From contig CAIOYD010000004.1 of NCBI GenBank assembly GCA_903862415.1, forward strand, positions 1 through 64,000: a stretch of DNA of 64,000 bases. Direction: 5' to 3'. This document shows positions 9,642 to 20,802 of the stretch, piece by piece. This DNA is from an uncultured Oxalobacteraceae bacterium. GTDB lineage: Bacteria; Pseudomonadota; Gammaproteobacteria; Burkholderiales; Burkholderiaceae_D. A program made the position numbers and the translations under genes. How positions within the stretch are numbered: position 1 is the stretch's first letter; the number at the start of each line of letters is the position of its first letter. The notes under the pieces were generated by a model, which was not told the DNA's origin, ran no database searches, and was given only the letters and a program-made list of their open reading frames with translations.

Positions 9642-10262
9642 ATGCTGACACCGGAACAAATTTTCAGTTTTTTAGCTGCTGCCTTGTTAATTACCGTCTC
9701 ACCCGGTCCTGACAACCTGATGGTGCTCAGCATGGGTATGGCGCGTGGCCGCCGCCCCGGCATGGTATTTGGGCTTGGCTGCGCTCTGGGCTGCCTGTCG
9801 CATACGCTGCTGGCCACCGTGGGCATCAGCGCCCTGATCAGCGCCTCTCCTCTCGCCTTTACTGGCCTGAAAATCACTGGTGGTGTGTATCTGATTTATC
9901 TGGGACTGCAAGCCATCCGCAGCCGCGGCATGGGAACACAGCAAACGGCACTGGTCGAAGCGGATCTGCTCAAACTGTTTTCCAAAGGCTTGATTGCCAA
10001 CAGCATCAACCCAAAAGTAGTGCTGTTCTTTCTGTCATTTTTACCGCAATTTATTGTGCCAGAACAGGGTCATGTCAGCTGGCAAACGGCACAATTAGGT
10101 TTATTGTTTACTCTGCAGGCGGTGTTACTGTTTGGCTTGCTGGGTTACTTTTCCGGTGCCGTCGGACAATGGCTTAACCAACGTCCACAGGCCGGCATAT
10201 GGCTGGACCGGATCGCTGGCACTGTGTTTATCACGCTCGGTTTGCGTCTTGTCGTTGGCTGA
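9642..10262 (+). CDS. LysE/RhtB family amino acid exporter
   Basis: A 206-aa integral membrane protein with the LysE family signature SPGPDNLMV near residue 20, followed by about six membrane helices. The family exports amino acids or homoserine lactone-like compounds by proton exchange. The substrate cannot be read from the sequence. It follows murJ by 20 bp and precedes elbB by 26 bp on the same strand, so the three may share a transcript without a functional link. Confidence 0.88.
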   Translation: MLTPEQIFSFLAAALLITVSPGPDNLMVLSMGMARGRRPGMVFGLGCALGCLSHTLLATVGISALISASPLAFTGLKITGGVYLIYLGLQAIRSRGMGTQQTALVEADLLKLFSKGLIANSINPKVVLFFLSFLPQFIVPEQGHVSWQTAQLGLLFTLQAVLLFGLLGYFSGAVGQWLNQRPQAGIWLDRIAGTVFITLGLRLVVG

Positions 10263-10288
10263 TGATTCACTTCAATCAAGGAATTCCG

Positions 10289-10957
10289 ATGAAAGTTGCT
10301 GTCGTTTTATCTGGCTGCGGAGTATTTGACGGCTCTGAAATCCATGAAAGCGTGCTCACCCTGCTGGCACTGTCCTGCGCCGGAGTTACTTACCAGTGCA
10401 TGGCGCCCAATATGGCGCAAACTCAGGTGGTCAATCATTTAACCGGCCAGATTGCCGAAGGTGAAAGCCGCAATGTATTGATCGAAGCCGCCAGGATTGC
10501 GCGCGGCGACATCATCGACATTGCCAATGCCGACAGCCATGATTATGCAGCGGTATTTTTTCCCGGTGGTTTTGGTGCCGCAAAAAACCTGTCTGACTTT
10601 GCTTTCAAAGGTAGCGCCTGTGAGCTCCAGCCAGACGTGTTGCGCTTTGCCAAAGCCATGGCTGCGGCCCACAAACCAGCCTGCTATATCTGTATCGCCC
10701 CCACACTGATCCCACGCATTTACGGCGCCGGGGTCAAACTCACCATCGGCAACGATCAGGACACTGCTCAGACGATTGAAGCCATGGGTGGTGAACACAT
10801 AGACTGTCCGGTGCAAGAGTGTGTGATCGATGCCGGACATAAGCTGGTTTCTACCCCCGCCTATATGCTGGCGCAAAATCTGGCCGAAGCCGCTGCCGGC
10901 ATTGAAGCCGCCGTTGTTGCAACCCTGGCCATGCTCCCCGCCAATAGCAACATGTGA
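10289..10957 (+). CDS. elbB: Isoprenoid biosynthesis glyoxalase ElbB
   Basis: DJ-1/PfpI superfamily protein of 222 aa, the size of ElbB/ES1 proteins, which have weak glyoxalase activity and a debated role in isoprenoid metabolism. Features are MKVAVVLSGCGVFDGSEIHE at the N-terminus, FFPGGFGAAKNL (about 90-101) and the presumed nucleophile Cys135 in YICIAP. The ATG at 10289 is preceded by AAGGAA. An upstream in-frame start inside the LysE gene would add 30 unconserved residues and is rejected. Confidence 0.93.
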   Translation: MKVAVVLSGCGVFDGSEIHESVLTLLALSCAGVTYQCMAPNMAQTQVVNHLTGQIAEGESRNVLIEAARIARGDIIDIANADSHDYAAVFFPGGFGAAKNLSDFAFKGSACELQPDVLRFAKAMAAAHKPACYICIAPTLIPRIYGAGVKLTIGNDQDTAQTIEAMGGEHIDCPVQECVIDAGHKLVSTPAYMLAQNLAEAAAGIEAAVVATLAMLPANSNM

Positions 10958-11100
10958 TTTATCAATAGTTAACATTTGCATTTCCAGCCGATTATGCGTT
11001 GCCTCCAGATTTAGCAATATTTTTTTATTTATCTGCTAAATTTAATGTAACCCTAAGGCAATTTAAATGTTGTTAATTAGAAATTATTTCTGGAGCATAC

Positions 11101-13075
11101 ATGTTTCCCCCATTTCTCAAATTCAGTTCCTGGAGCATAGGTTCAAAACTGACACTGATTTTAATTACCATCATCAGCCTCATCCTGCTGTCTTTCACTT
11201 CACTCATCAATTACAACTTAAAGCAGCAAACTGAAAAACAGGCCACGACCGATGTCAGCGACAAGACTCAACTGATTGTCAGCATGCTGGAAACCTTTGA
11301 CAGCAGCCTGCGCAGCCGCGTAAATGATTTTTCCGGCATTTTCAAAAATGCATTCAAAGCTGGAATAACGCTCGACAATGCTCACATGATCGATATTGCC
11401 GGAACCAGCACGCCCGCGCTGAAATCGGAAGCTGGTGATCTGAATGGTGATTTCACTATCCCCGATCAACTGCAGAAACAGTTCAATATCATCACAACTA
11501 TTTTTGTTAAAAAAAATGATGAATTTATCCGCATCTCAACTTCACTCAAAAATGAAAATGGTGTGCGTGCACTGGGCACAACACTAGATCATGGTAGTCC
11601 GGCGTATCAGGAACTCATAAATGGAAAAAGTTTTGTCGGCGTCTCTGAATTATTTCATAAGCAATACATGACCGAATACGATCCTATCACTGACAGTTCA
11701 GGTAAAGTCATCGGAATTTTATTTGTTGGGCTGGATTTTACCGAGTCGATTGGCCAGCTTAAGGAAAAAATTCGCGCCATGAAAATCGGCGAAACCGGTT
11801 ATTATTTTGCGATCGATGCGCGTGAAGGAAAAACTCGGGGCGACCTGATGATACACCCCAGCAAAGAAGGGCAAAATTTACTCGAAGCCAAAGACAAGGA
11901 TGGGCATGAATTCATTAAAGAAATTGTGCAAAAAAAACAAGGCGTGATTCATTATCCCTGGTTAAATGCAGAACTTGGTGAAACCAGCGTCAGAACAAAA
12001 GTGGTGGCTTTTTATCCGCTGAAAAACTGGTCCTGGGTAATTGCTGGCGGTGTGTATGAAGATGAATTTTCCCCTCGAAACCAATGCACTGATCTTACGC
12101 TATCAAATTATCAGCGTATTGCTGATTTTCATTCTGGGTGGCCTGTTATATGTCACCATGAGCAAACATTTGAGCCGTCCGCTGCAAATCGTGACACAGG
12201 CCGCAAAAAATCTCGCTGCCGGCGATCTGAGCACTACCATAGCCATCGATCGCAGCGATGAAATTGGTCAACTGATGGAATCGATTAACGACATCGGCAG
12301 AGGATTGACTGAAGTCGTCACGCAGGTACGTGAAAATACCGTCACGATCGTCCACTCGTCGCAGGAAATTGCCGATGGCAATATGAATCTGTCGGAGCGC
12401 ACCGAATCGCATGCCAGCTCACTGGAACAAACAGCAGCATCCATGAATGAACTCACGAGTACCGTCAAACAAAATTCAGACAATGCCAGAGAGGCTAATG
12501 CGTTAGTGATATCCACCGCAGAGATCGCTTCACAGGGTGGAGAAGTGATGTCCAAAGTGATAGCCACCATGTCGTCGATTAAAGACAGTTCGCGCAAAAT
12601 TGTCGACATCATCAGCGTCATCGACGGGATTGCCTTTCAAACTAATATTCTGGCCCTGAATGCGGCAGTGGAAGCCGCACGCGCCGGAGAACAGGGACGT
12701 GGCTTTGCAGTGGTGGCTTCCGAAGTGCGCAACCTGGCACAAAGATCAGCCAGTGCCGCCAAAGAAATCACTACCTTGATCAATGATTCAGTGGAAAAGG
12801 TGGAATCAGGTAATTTACTGGCCGAACAAACCGATAAAACCATGAACGATATCCTGCACTCAGTTCAGCAAGTTACCAAAATCATGGCGGAAATCAATCA
12901 TGCCAGTCAGGAACAGAGTCAGGGAATCGAACAGGTCAATCAGGCAGTCACCCTCATGGACGACATGACTCAACAAAACGCTGCACTGGTTGAACAAGCT
13001 ACAGCAGCGACAAAAAGTATGCACCAGCAAGCCACTACCCTGCTAGAACGCGTGAGTGTGTTTAAGCTGCGCTAA
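11101..13075 (+). pseudogene. Methyl-accepting chemotaxis protein, interrupted by a one-base frameshift
   Basis: Two reading frames together encode one classical chemoreceptor of about 657 aa. The first (from the ATG at 11101, preceded by GGAG) gives TM1 (about 17-38), a periplasmic Cache-type sensor (about 45-315) and stops at 12261. The second gives TM2, a HAMP domain and the cytoplasmic signalling domain with the hairpin tip motif [18 protein letters not shown], ending at 13075. The frames meet at 12067-12074, where one extra C in the CCCC run shifts the frame; removing it joins DEFS to LETNAL smoothly. The rest of the second half shows no decay, so this is a very recent mutation, a phase-variable tract or a sequencing error. 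There is no terminal CheR/CheB-binding pentapeptide. No che genes are nearby. Confidence 0.85.
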
Positions 13076-13818
13076 TGCTGCTGATACGGGTGTGTAAACG
13101 CTGGCGCAACTGAGAGGGCAATCAAGGCAATGGCCAGCGGAACCGTGGAAATAAATCCTAAGTGTTTGAAGCCGAGGGCACCGGCTACCCCACCACCAAA
13201 GAAAAATAGCACCAGTAAACTCAAAATTTTTAGTTTTTCCCGATTGGCGACCACTTCGCCATACTCAATGAGCGAACCGCTGCGGTTCCAGTAAATCAGC
13301 TTGCCAAGTTCGATACCGATATCGGTTACCATACCGGTGAGATGGGTGGTGCGAATTTCCGCATGCGAAATTTTGGTGATCAGGGCATTTTGCAAACCCA
13401 TCACATAACACAGCAACACTGCCGTAAAAGAAACCTGCACCAGCTCGTGGTGTTGCAAATTATTCCCCACCAGACCAAACACCAGTAATAACAGTGCTTC
13501 CAGAATCAGTGTCGGGGTATAGATATAGACTATGGCACGACGACGGGCAAAGTTCACCATAATTGCGGTACTGGCCGAGCCACAAATAAAAGCAAACAGT
13601 GAAAAAAACGCCGACAGCGCCAGCACCAAGTCCCCGAGCACAAGATGATCGGCGGCTGCCGAAACGATGCCCGTCATATGCGACGTATACTGACCGATAG
13701 CCAGAAAACCGCCCGCGTTCAGTGCTCCGGCGACAAACGCCAGCGTCACACCCAAATGCAAATTGGATTGCGCCGTCCGCTCAGGTGCAGTCAGATGCGC
13801 AAGATAATTGATCGGCAT
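13072..13818 (-). CDS. DUF1275 (YoaK-like) membrane protein
   Basis: A 248-aa membrane protein of the DUF1275 family with six or so hydrophobic segments. The early [20 protein letters not shown] and the central [15 protein letters not shown] are family hallmarks. The function is unproven. It converges on the chemoreceptor gene, and the two stop codons overlap by 4 bp. The start ATG at 13818 has no clear ribosome binding site. Confidence 0.85.
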   Translation of the reverse strand: MPINYLAHLTAPERTAQSNLHLGVTLAFVAGALNAGGFLAIGQYTSHMTGIVSAAADHLVLGDLVLALSAFFSLFAFICGSASTAIMVNFARRRAIVYIYTPTLILEALLLLVFGLVGNNLQHHELVQVSFTAVLLCYVMGLQNALITKISHAEIRTTHLTGMVTDIGIELGKLIYWNRSGSLIEYGEVVANREKLKILSLLVLFFFGGGVAGALGFKHLGFISTVPLAIALIALSVAPAFTHPYQQH

Positions 13819-13906
13819 GGGATGAATCGCTTAAAGTCAAAGATCGAGTGTACTGCAGCCGGGCAGGCAGATGATTATTCTGAATCAAATTTAAACCAGC
13901 AGTGGC

Positions 13907-14752
13907 TTATTTGGGGCAAGATTTGGGTTTATTCTTACTCAAAAAATGGCAATCCAGTGTAATAAACATCTCGCGCGAAGTCAGATACGTTGCCTGATAG
14001 CGGGCAAAAATCTGTTCGATCACGCCATTTTCGTAAATCGTTGCCATACCGCGCTCAAACTGGTCGCGCATGAGTTCAGAACGAAAACCCAGCCAGTATT
14101 CATTACCCTTGCCGAAAATCGAATGGTAGCTGTATTCATCCAAATCAAGCATGGGAGCGCTGGTATTTTCATTGATCTGGTTATAGCTAAAAATATCGGC
14201 CTGTGAAATCACTACATCAGCATGATCCACATTCAACATGCGTGCCGGCATAAACGCCAGTTCGGTATACGATTTATTGTGCGCGGCCATGGCAGCAAAT
14301 TCCGCGCCGAGAAACTGACTGGCATGCTGAAAAGTAATGATGCGCAAACCCGCCAGATCGGCGACCGTATCGATTTTAAATTTTTTCTTTTTTAATGAAA
14401 TGGCGACATTTTTAAAAGTCAGTACCGGCCAGTGGGTATACACCATATTGGTGCCATCATGTTTGGCATTGGTAATAATATCGACTTCATTATTAGAATA
14501 AGCCATCTGGCTGCGGGCGGCAGGCATAAAAACAAAATGCGTACTGACGCCCTGACTGGCATAGGCCTGCTGAATAATATCGACCAACAAACCTGAATTT
14601 TGACGCGGCAATGAAAAGGGCTGAATAGCCTGATTGATTTGCACACGCAACAACTCATCAGCGCGACAGCGCGGTGCTGTCAGCGCTATTGAGAGCAATG
14701 CCAGCATGCTAAAGCGGAGTAGCATGGTCAGCGGATCATCAAGCAGGTGCAT
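13907..14752 (-). CDS. Stand-alone periplasmic substrate-binding protein (SBP_bac_3 family)
   Basis: A protein of about 281 aa with an N-terminal export signal and the fold of polar amino acid binding proteins. After the signal (cleavage expected near RCRADE) come LRVQINQAIQPFSLP, GLLVDIIQQAY and DVVISQADIFSYN. No permease or ATPase gene is near, and there is no kinase or cyclase domain, so it is not an evident part of an ABC importer. It starts a few bases after the CZB gene stop, implying co-transcription. Possible starts are GTG 14755, ATG 14752 and ATG 14725; the last gives the most typical signal peptide. Its ligand is unknown. Confidence 0.75.
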   Translation of the reverse strand: MHLLDDPLTMLLRFSMLALLSIALTAPRCRADELLRVQINQAIQPFSLPRQNSGLLVDIIQQAYASQGVSTHFVFMPAARSQMAYSNNEVDIITNAKHDGTNMVYTHWPVLTFKNVAISLKKKKFKIDTVADLAGLRIITFQHASQFLGAEFAAMAAHNKSYTELAFMPARMLNVDHADVVISQADIFSYNQINENTSAPMLDLDEYSYHSIFGKGNEYWLGFRSELMRDQFERGMATIYENGVIEQIFARYQATYLTSREMFITLDCHFLSKNKPKSCPK

Positions 14753-14760
14753 CACACTAC

Positions 14761-15114
14761 TTAGATGTTAGCTTCTTTTTTCAATTTAATAATCGCCACC
14801 CCGACGCCACTCGAGGCCTGAGCAAACGCAGTGCCGCTACCCAGCATGGCTTCGGCTTCAGGAAATTTTTTGGCGTTAATCACCGAGGCTACTTTGCCGG
14901 CTTCCACATGGAATGTCGCGTGCTTTTGCAGACATTCAGTATGCGTTGCTAAGCGTCCAAACTGCGTTTTTCCTTCGCCATGCAACCACTTACCCAAATC
15001 ACAGCAGTTATCTTTGGAAATGGTTGCCACATCCATCGTCTCCTGCTTGTTGATCGCGCCACGCAATTTTAATTTCCACTCCAGATGTACGGAGGCAGCT
15101 TTATCCAGATCCAT
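14761..15114 (-). CDS. Soluble CZB (chemoreceptor zinc-binding) domain protein
   Basis: A 117-aa stand-alone CZB domain. The expected zinc ligands are all present: His10, Cys38 in the CxLGxW motif (CDLGKW), His65 and His69 in the HxxxH pair. CZB domains are normally fused to chemoreceptors or diguanylate cyclases and sense zinc or oxidants such as HOCl. Here the domain is alone in the cytoplasm, with no membrane segment. It is the first gene of a two-gene unit with a periplasmic binding protein gene. Confidence 0.85.
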   Translation of the reverse strand: MDLDKAASVHLEWKLKLRGAINKQETMDVATISKDNCCDLGKWLHGEGKTQFGRLATHTECLQKHATFHVEAGKVASVINAKKFPEAEAMLGSGTAFAQASSGVGVAIIKLKKEANI

Positions 15115-15291
15115 GACATTTCCCTATTTTATGCCAGAAGTAACTAAACAAAACTTGTGTATTGTTTAAAACATCTGACCAAACCAATAATAGATATTTA
15201 AGTATAGGTAATGAATAGCAGCATGCAAGCCGGACAGCATACATTCCGGCCCAACCATGTCATTTCTGTTGCAGATCAATAAAATTGCGAC

Positions 15292-17196
15292 TTATTCCTT
15301 GCTGCGGGCTTCAATAACTTCCCACTGCTCCAGACAAACCAGTAATAAATCATCAATTTCCGCATAACGACGATTGAGTTTATTGACTTCATCTGGCTGG
15401 GTTTTGTACAGATTGGTATCCTGCAGACGCACGGTAATGACTTGCTGCTCCGCTTCCAGTTTTGCGATCTGTTTAGGTAATTCTTCCAGTTCGCGCTGTT
15501 CTTTGTAGCTAAGTTTTTTGGCTTTGGATTCCGGTTTTGCTTCGGCCTTACCACCGGCTTTGGCTGAGGTTTTGGACACCGCTCTGGCGTTTTCTTTCAC
15601 GCTGTTGGCATAACGCTCCCAGTCTGAAAAACCACCGATGTATTCACTCCACTGACCTTCTCCTTCGGAGACTATCACCTGCGTGACGACGTTATCCAAA
15701 AAGGCGCGATCATGGCTGACCAGAAAAACCGTACCGGTATAGTTTTCCAGTAATTCTTCCAGCAGTTCGAGGGTATCGATATCCAGATCGTTAGTCGGCT
15801 CATCGAGCACCAGCGCATTGGCTGGCTTGGCAAACAAACGCGCGAGCAGCAAACGGTTGCGTTCACCACCGGAGAGCGATTTCACCGGTGAGCGCGCACG
15901 TTCAGCCGCAAATAAAAAGTCATTCAGGTAGGTCATGACATGTTTTTTCTGACCGTTGATTTCAACCCAGTCCGAGCCCGGCGCAATGGTTTCCGCCAGA
16001 CTGGCTTCTTCATTCAGTTGGGCACGCATCTGATCAAAATAAGCCACCTGCAATTTACTGCCCTGTTTGATGGTGCCAGAATCGGCGTTCTCTTCGCCCA
16101 GAATCATTTTCAACAGCGTGGTTTTACCGGCACCATTGGCACCGATCAGGCCCACTTTATCGCCTCGCAGAATAGTGGCGCTGAAATCTTTAACGATGCA
16201 TTTATCACCGTAGTTTTTACAGACATTTTCCAGTTCGGCGACAATTTTTCCTGAACGTTCGCCAGCCGACACATCGAGCTTGACCTGCCCCTGCTGATCA
16301 CGCCGCACGCTGCGCTGCTTGCGCAAATCTTCCAGACGGCGCACCCGGCCTTCATCACGGGTACGGCGCGCCTGCACGCCTTTTCTGATCCAGACTTCTT
16401 CCTGGGCTAAAAATTTGTCAAACTTGGCGTTTTCCACCACTTCATTTTCCAGCAGTTCAGCCTTACGGGTCTGATAGGTCGTGAAGTTACCGGGGAAAGA
16501 AAGAATCCGACCACGATCGAGTTCAATAATGCGGGTGCAGACGTTATCAAGAAAACTGCGGTCATGGGTAATGAGCAGCACACTGCCTTTAAAATCGCGC
16601 AACAAGCCTTCGAGCCATAAAATCGACGAGTAATCCAGATGATTGGTCGGCTCATCGAGCAACAGCACATCCGGCGCACTCACCAGCGCCACGGCCAGCG
16701 CGACACGTTTTTTCATCCCGCCAGACAAACTGCCGATCAAGGCATCTTTCTGCAAATTCAAACGATCCAGTGTTGCTTCGACTTTACTGGTCAATCCCCA
16801 GGCGTCGGCTGCATCGAGCTGCAACTGAATGTCATGCATGCGCTCCATGAGAGCATCATCATTATCGCCGCCAAATTGGTGGCTGATAGTTTCATATTCC
16901 TTAAGCAGAGCAGGCAACTCCCCCAGACCTTCGGCCACCGAATCAAAGACGTTTTTTGTCGGATCAAATGCCGGCTCCTGCTCCACATAGGCAATGCGTA
17001 AATTTTGCTGCATCACCAGCAAGCCGTCATCGAGCTTGGACGTGCCAGCGATGACTTTGAGCAAAGAGGATTTACCGGTGCCATTACGCCCGATTAAACC
17101 GACCCGTTCACCGGTTTCAATCGAAAATTCAGTGTGATCGAGAAGCGCCACATGACCAAAAGCAAGTTGTGCATTTGAAAGAGAGATAACAGCCAT
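15292..17196 (-). CDS. uup: ABC-F family ATPase Uup
   Basis: A 634-aa ABC-F protein with two nucleotide-binding domains and no membrane domain. Walker A motifs are GRNGTGKSS and GANGAGKTT. Signature motifs are LSGGMKKR and LSGGERNR, and both Walker B regions read LLDEPTNHLD and VLDEPTNDLD. The C-terminal lysine-rich coiled coil (about 555-630, beginning KKLSYKEQRELEELP) identifies Uup rather than EttA, YheS or YbiT. Uup acts on ribosomes and affects transposon excision and replication intermediates. The ATG at 17196 fits the homologous start MAVISLSNAQ; in-frame starts further upstream add unconserved sequence. Confidence 0.93.
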   Translation of the reverse strand: MAVISLSNAQLAFGHVALLDHTEFSIETGERVGLIGRNGTGKSSLLKVIAGTSKLDDGLLVMQQNLRIAYVEQEPAFDPTKNVFDSVAEGLGELPALLKEYETISHQFGGDNDDALMERMHDIQLQLDAADAWGLTSKVEATLDRLNLQKDALIGSLSGGMKKRVALAVALVSAPDVLLLDEPTNHLDYSSILWLEGLLRDFKGSVLLITHDRSFLDNVCTRIIELDRGRILSFPGNFTTYQTRKAELLENEVVENAKFDKFLAQEEVWIRKGVQARRTRDEGRVRRLEDLRKQRSVRRDQQGQVKLDVSAGERSGKIVAELENVCKNYGDKCIVKDFSATILRGDKVGLIGANGAGKTTLLKMILGEENADSGTIKQGSKLQVAYFDQMRAQLNEEASLAETIAPGSDWVEINGQKKHVMTYLNDFLFAAERARSPVKSLSGGERNRLLLARLFAKPANALVLDEPTNDLDIDTLELLEELLENYTGTVFLVSHDRAFLDNVVTQVIVSEGEGQWSEYIGGFSDWERYANSVKENARAVSKTSAKAGGKAEAKPESKAKKLSYKEQRELEELPKQIAKLEAEQQVITVRLQDTNLYKTQPDEVNKLNRRYAEIDDLLLVCLEQWEVIEARSKE

Positions 17197-17322
17197 AACA
17201 TTCATTGACGGCCAAAAGGCGCGCCCCATCCAAGTATAAAGGCAGCATTGTACCGACAAGTCAGCGATCAATCTGGTTTTTATCGGAAAATGCGTCGAAG
17301 TGATGCCCAATTCGCAAGGGAA

Positions 17323-17397
17323 TGGTGTGACCAACAGGAATCGAACCTGTATCTAATTCTTAGGAGGAACTTGATCTATCCGTTGATCTATGGTCAC
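17323..17397 (-). tRNA. tRNA-Arg (anticodon CCT)
   Basis: A complete 75-nt cloverleaf can be folded by hand. It has acceptor GTGACCA/TGGTCAC, D stem GATC/GATC, anticodon stem AGTTC/GAATT with loop CTCCTAA (anticodon CCT, reads AGG) and T arm ACAGG-TTCGATT-CCTGT. The discriminator A and an encoded CCA end it. Confidence 0.97.
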
Positions 17398-17504
17398 ACT
17401 GCCAAGATCTGTTGTCCTGGATTTATGCATTCTACAGGTTTAGGCAGGGAACGAGAAGAGTAGTCTTACTTAAAAACTAACCGGGTAACTAAGAAAACCA
17501 GGCT

Positions 17505-17539
17505 CAAAAATTACAGGGTGCAAGTAATTGCACCCTGTA
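17505..17539 (-). terminator. Terminator of hppA
   Basis: A 12-bp perfect stem (17512-17523 with 17528-17539) and GTAA loop lie directly after the hppA stop. On the minus strand it is followed by AATTTTTG. Confidence 0.8.
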
Positions 17540-17546
17540 GACAACT

Positions 17547-19715
17547 TTACTTCGCCGCTGCCGAACTCGCGGCGGCTTCCGGAGTAACCATGGCAGGTTC
17601 AGCCACCACGGCTGCCGGAGCTGTAGGTGCTGCCACCTGCTTTACCGCCGGCACAAACTGCACATGCGCAGGCACAGAAGCTTCCATCGGCAACAATGGC
17701 ACCAGCAACAGTGCCACGATATTGATAATTTTAATCAACGGATTGATCGCCGGGCCCGCTGTATCTTTGTAAGGATCGCCAACAGTGTCGCCCGTCACGG
17801 CTGCTTTGTGAGCTTCGGAACCCTTGCCGCCAAAATGACCGTCTTCAATGTATTTCTTGGCATTATCCCAGGCACCACCACCGGTGGTCATGGAAATGGC
17901 CACAAACAAACCGGTCACAATGGTTCCCATTAGCAAACCGCCCAGTGCAGCAGGTCCGAGTAACATACCAACCACCACAGGCACCACCACAGGCAACAGC
18001 GAAGGCAGAATCATTTCCTTGATCGCCGAACTGGTAAGCATATCAACGGCTTTATCGTATTCAGGCTTACCCGTGCCATCCATGATGCCTTTGATTTCTT
18101 TAAACTGACGGCGCACTTCCACCACCACCGCACCAGCAGCACGACCGACAGCTTCCATGGCCAATGCACCGAAGAGGTAAGGAATCAAGCCACCGATAAA
18201 CAGCCCGACGATAACGTCAGGATTGGACAAGTCAAAGGTCACGCTCTTGCCGACAGATTCCAACGCATGGGTGTAATCGGCAAACAGGACCAGCGACGCC
18301 AGACCGGCAGAACCAATCGCATAACCTTTAGTCACCGCTTTGGTGGTGTTACCAACGGCATCGAGTGGATCAGTAACGGCACGCACGGAATCAGGCATCT
18401 CCGACATTTCGGCAATACCGCCGGCATTATCGGTAATCGGGCCATAGGCATCGAGTGCCACCACAATACCCGCCATCGACAACATCGAGGTAGCGGCAAT
18501 CGCAATTCCGTACAAACCAGCCAGATGGAAAGAAACCAGAATGGCTACGCACACTGCCAGTACAGGATAGGCTGTGGATTTCATCGACACGCCCAGACCG
18601 GCAATGATATTGGTACCATGACCGGTGGTGGACGCTTCGGCGATATGACGCACCGGATGAAAATCAGTGCCGGTATAATATTCAGTGATATACACCATCA
18701 GACCGGTCAGAACGATACCCACTACGGTAGAACCGAGCATAGGTGCAAACTGCGCTTCCGGCACCACATATTTGGTCACCACGGCAAAACCGATTAAGGA
18801 CAGGCCGGCAGCCCACCATAAACCAGTATACAGCGCCGACATGATTTTTTTACCCGGTTTGGCTTTGACCATCGAGCAACCAACAATGGAAGCGAGAATC
18901 GACACCGCACCCAGCAACAAGGGATACAGTGCTGCCTGCGCGCCCATGTCGGGCATCAGCAAGGCGCCGAGCAACATGGTGGCGATCAGGGTAACGACAT
19001 AGGTTTCAAACAGATCGGCGGCCATACCGGCACAGTCACCAACGTTATCACCGACGTTATCGGCAATCACGGCAGGGTTGCGCGGATCATCTTCCGGAAT
19101 ACCGGCTTCAACCTTGCCGACCAGATCGGCACCCACGTCGGCGCCTTTGGTAAAGATACCACCACCGAGCCGGGCAAAAATCGAAATCAGCGAGGCACCA
19201 AAGGCCAGACCGATCATCGGCTTCAACATGTCGTGCTGCGATAAAGCTGCACCCTGATTCTGGCTGACCAGCAACCAATAAAACAAGCTCACGCCAAGCA
19301 AACCCAGGCCCACGACCAGCATACCGGTAATGGCACCGCCTTTAAACGCCACATCGAGCGCCGGGTTGATTCCTTTGGTCGCTGCCTGAGCAGTACGCAC
19401 ATTAGCCCGTACCGACACATTCATGCCGATAAAACCACAGGCGCCAGAGAGCACGGCACCGATTAAAAATCCCAGCGCCGTCGACATACCCAAACCTGGC
19501 AGAGCGGCAATGATGACAAACAAAATAGCGCCGACTATCGCAATCGTGCGATATTGGCGCGCCAGATACGCTGCTGCACCCTGCTGAATTGCGGCAGCAA
19601 TTTCCTGCATACGCGCATTACCCGCATCCTGCTTTAAAATCCAGGCACGTGAGATCAAACCATACAGCACTGCTATCAACCCACAGCTAACGACAAACCA
19701 CAAGCCTGTTACCAT
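17547..19715 (-). CDS. hppA: Membrane-bound proton-translocating pyrophosphatase (K+-independent type)
   Basis: Ion-pumping pyrophosphatase coupling PPi hydrolysis to H+ export across the inner membrane. The 722-aa product has about 16 hydrophobic segments and the catalytic motifs [13 protein letters not shown] and [19 protein letters not shown]. The motif [10 protein letters not shown] carries Lys where K+-dependent enzymes have Ala, so it should be K+-independent. The last 47 residues or so after the final helix form an Ala/Pro/Val-rich tail without homology I recognise. GGAG stands 7 nt before the ATG. The gene is monocistronic, with its own terminator. Confidence 0.95.
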   Translation of the reverse strand: MVTGLWFVVSCGLIAVLYGLISRAWILKQDAGNARMQEIAAAIQQGAAAYLARQYRTIAIVGAILFVIIAALPGLGMSTALGFLIGAVLSGACGFIGMNVSVRANVRTAQAATKGINPALDVAFKGGAITGMLVVGLGLLGVSLFYWLLVSQNQGAALSQHDMLKPMIGLAFGASLISIFARLGGGIFTKGADVGADLVGKVEAGIPEDDPRNPAVIADNVGDNVGDCAGMAADLFETYVVTLIATMLLGALLMPDMGAQAALYPLLLGAVSILASIVGCSMVKAKPGKKIMSALYTGLWWAAGLSLIGFAVVTKYVVPEAQFAPMLGSTVVGIVLTGLMVYITEYYTGTDFHPVRHIAEASTTGHGTNIIAGLGVSMKSTAYPVLAVCVAILVSFHLAGLYGIAIAATSMLSMAGIVVALDAYGPITDNAGGIAEMSEMPDSVRAVTDPLDAVGNTTKAVTKGYAIGSAGLASLVLFADYTHALESVGKSVTFDLSNPDVIVGLFIGGLIPYLFGALAMEAVGRAAGAVVVEVRRQFKEIKGIMDGTGKPEYDKAVDMLTSSAIKEMILPSLLPVVVPVVVGMLLGPAALGGLLMGTIVTGLFVAISMTTGGGAWDNAKKYIEDGHFGGKGSEAHKAAVTGDTVGDPYKDTAGPAINPLIKIINIVALLLVPLLPMEASVPAHVQFVPAVKQVAAPTAPAAVVAEPAMVTPEAAASSAAAK

Positions 19716-19883
19716 TGTAAATCTCCTTTTTATTATTTAAAAAAACGACGATTTCGCAACCAAAACAAACATCACAGAACGTACTGCATTTAGGAATATC
19801 ACTCATTGAAGCAAATCAATGCTGATAAAGTTAGTTCATTTAACCCCTGACCACTCAACTGCAAAAAAATTCCGGAAAAAGAT

Positions 19884-19912
19884 AAAAAAAAACGGACACA
19901 AGGTCCGTCTTT
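19884..19912 (-). terminator. Terminator of adk
   Basis: ACGGAC (19892-19897) and GTCCGT (19903-19908) form the stem, and a run of nine T follows on the minus strand. It begins only a few bases after the adk stop. Confidence 0.8.
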
Positions 19913-19914
19913 TA

Positions 19915-20607
<693 letters not shown>

Positions 20608-20802
20608 TTAGTTATATATTTACGAAATTTTTGGCACCACAACACGACAATACTGGTTCTTTTTTTGATTTTATCACCACATCATTGCACGAAACTTACC
20701 ATAAAATAGCGTTTAACCATGAATTATTAGAGCCAGCGCAAAACTTTAAGCAGATAATAATTTGAAAGTTATTTTTTTTGACACTCACTTTACAACTTGG
20801 TT

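Noticed and set aside
10987-10994. Sigma-28 (FliA) promoter for the chemoreceptor gene, from GCCGATTA
   Set aside because: The -10 fits 7 of 8, but no TAAA-type -35 lies at the right spacing and the site is over 100 bp from the start.
15228-15249. Terminator for uup (GCCGGA / TCCGGC hairpin)
   Set aside because: The stem is short and no T run follows on the minus strand.
17323-17397. tRNA-Arg as an integration site for a genomic island
   Set aside because: No integrase, no direct repeat of the tRNA 3' end found by eye, and core genes on both sides.
18267-18797. 176-codon + strand open frame opposite hppA
   Set aside because: Shadow frame, rich in His/Arg/Gly, as expected from the complement of a membrane protein gene.
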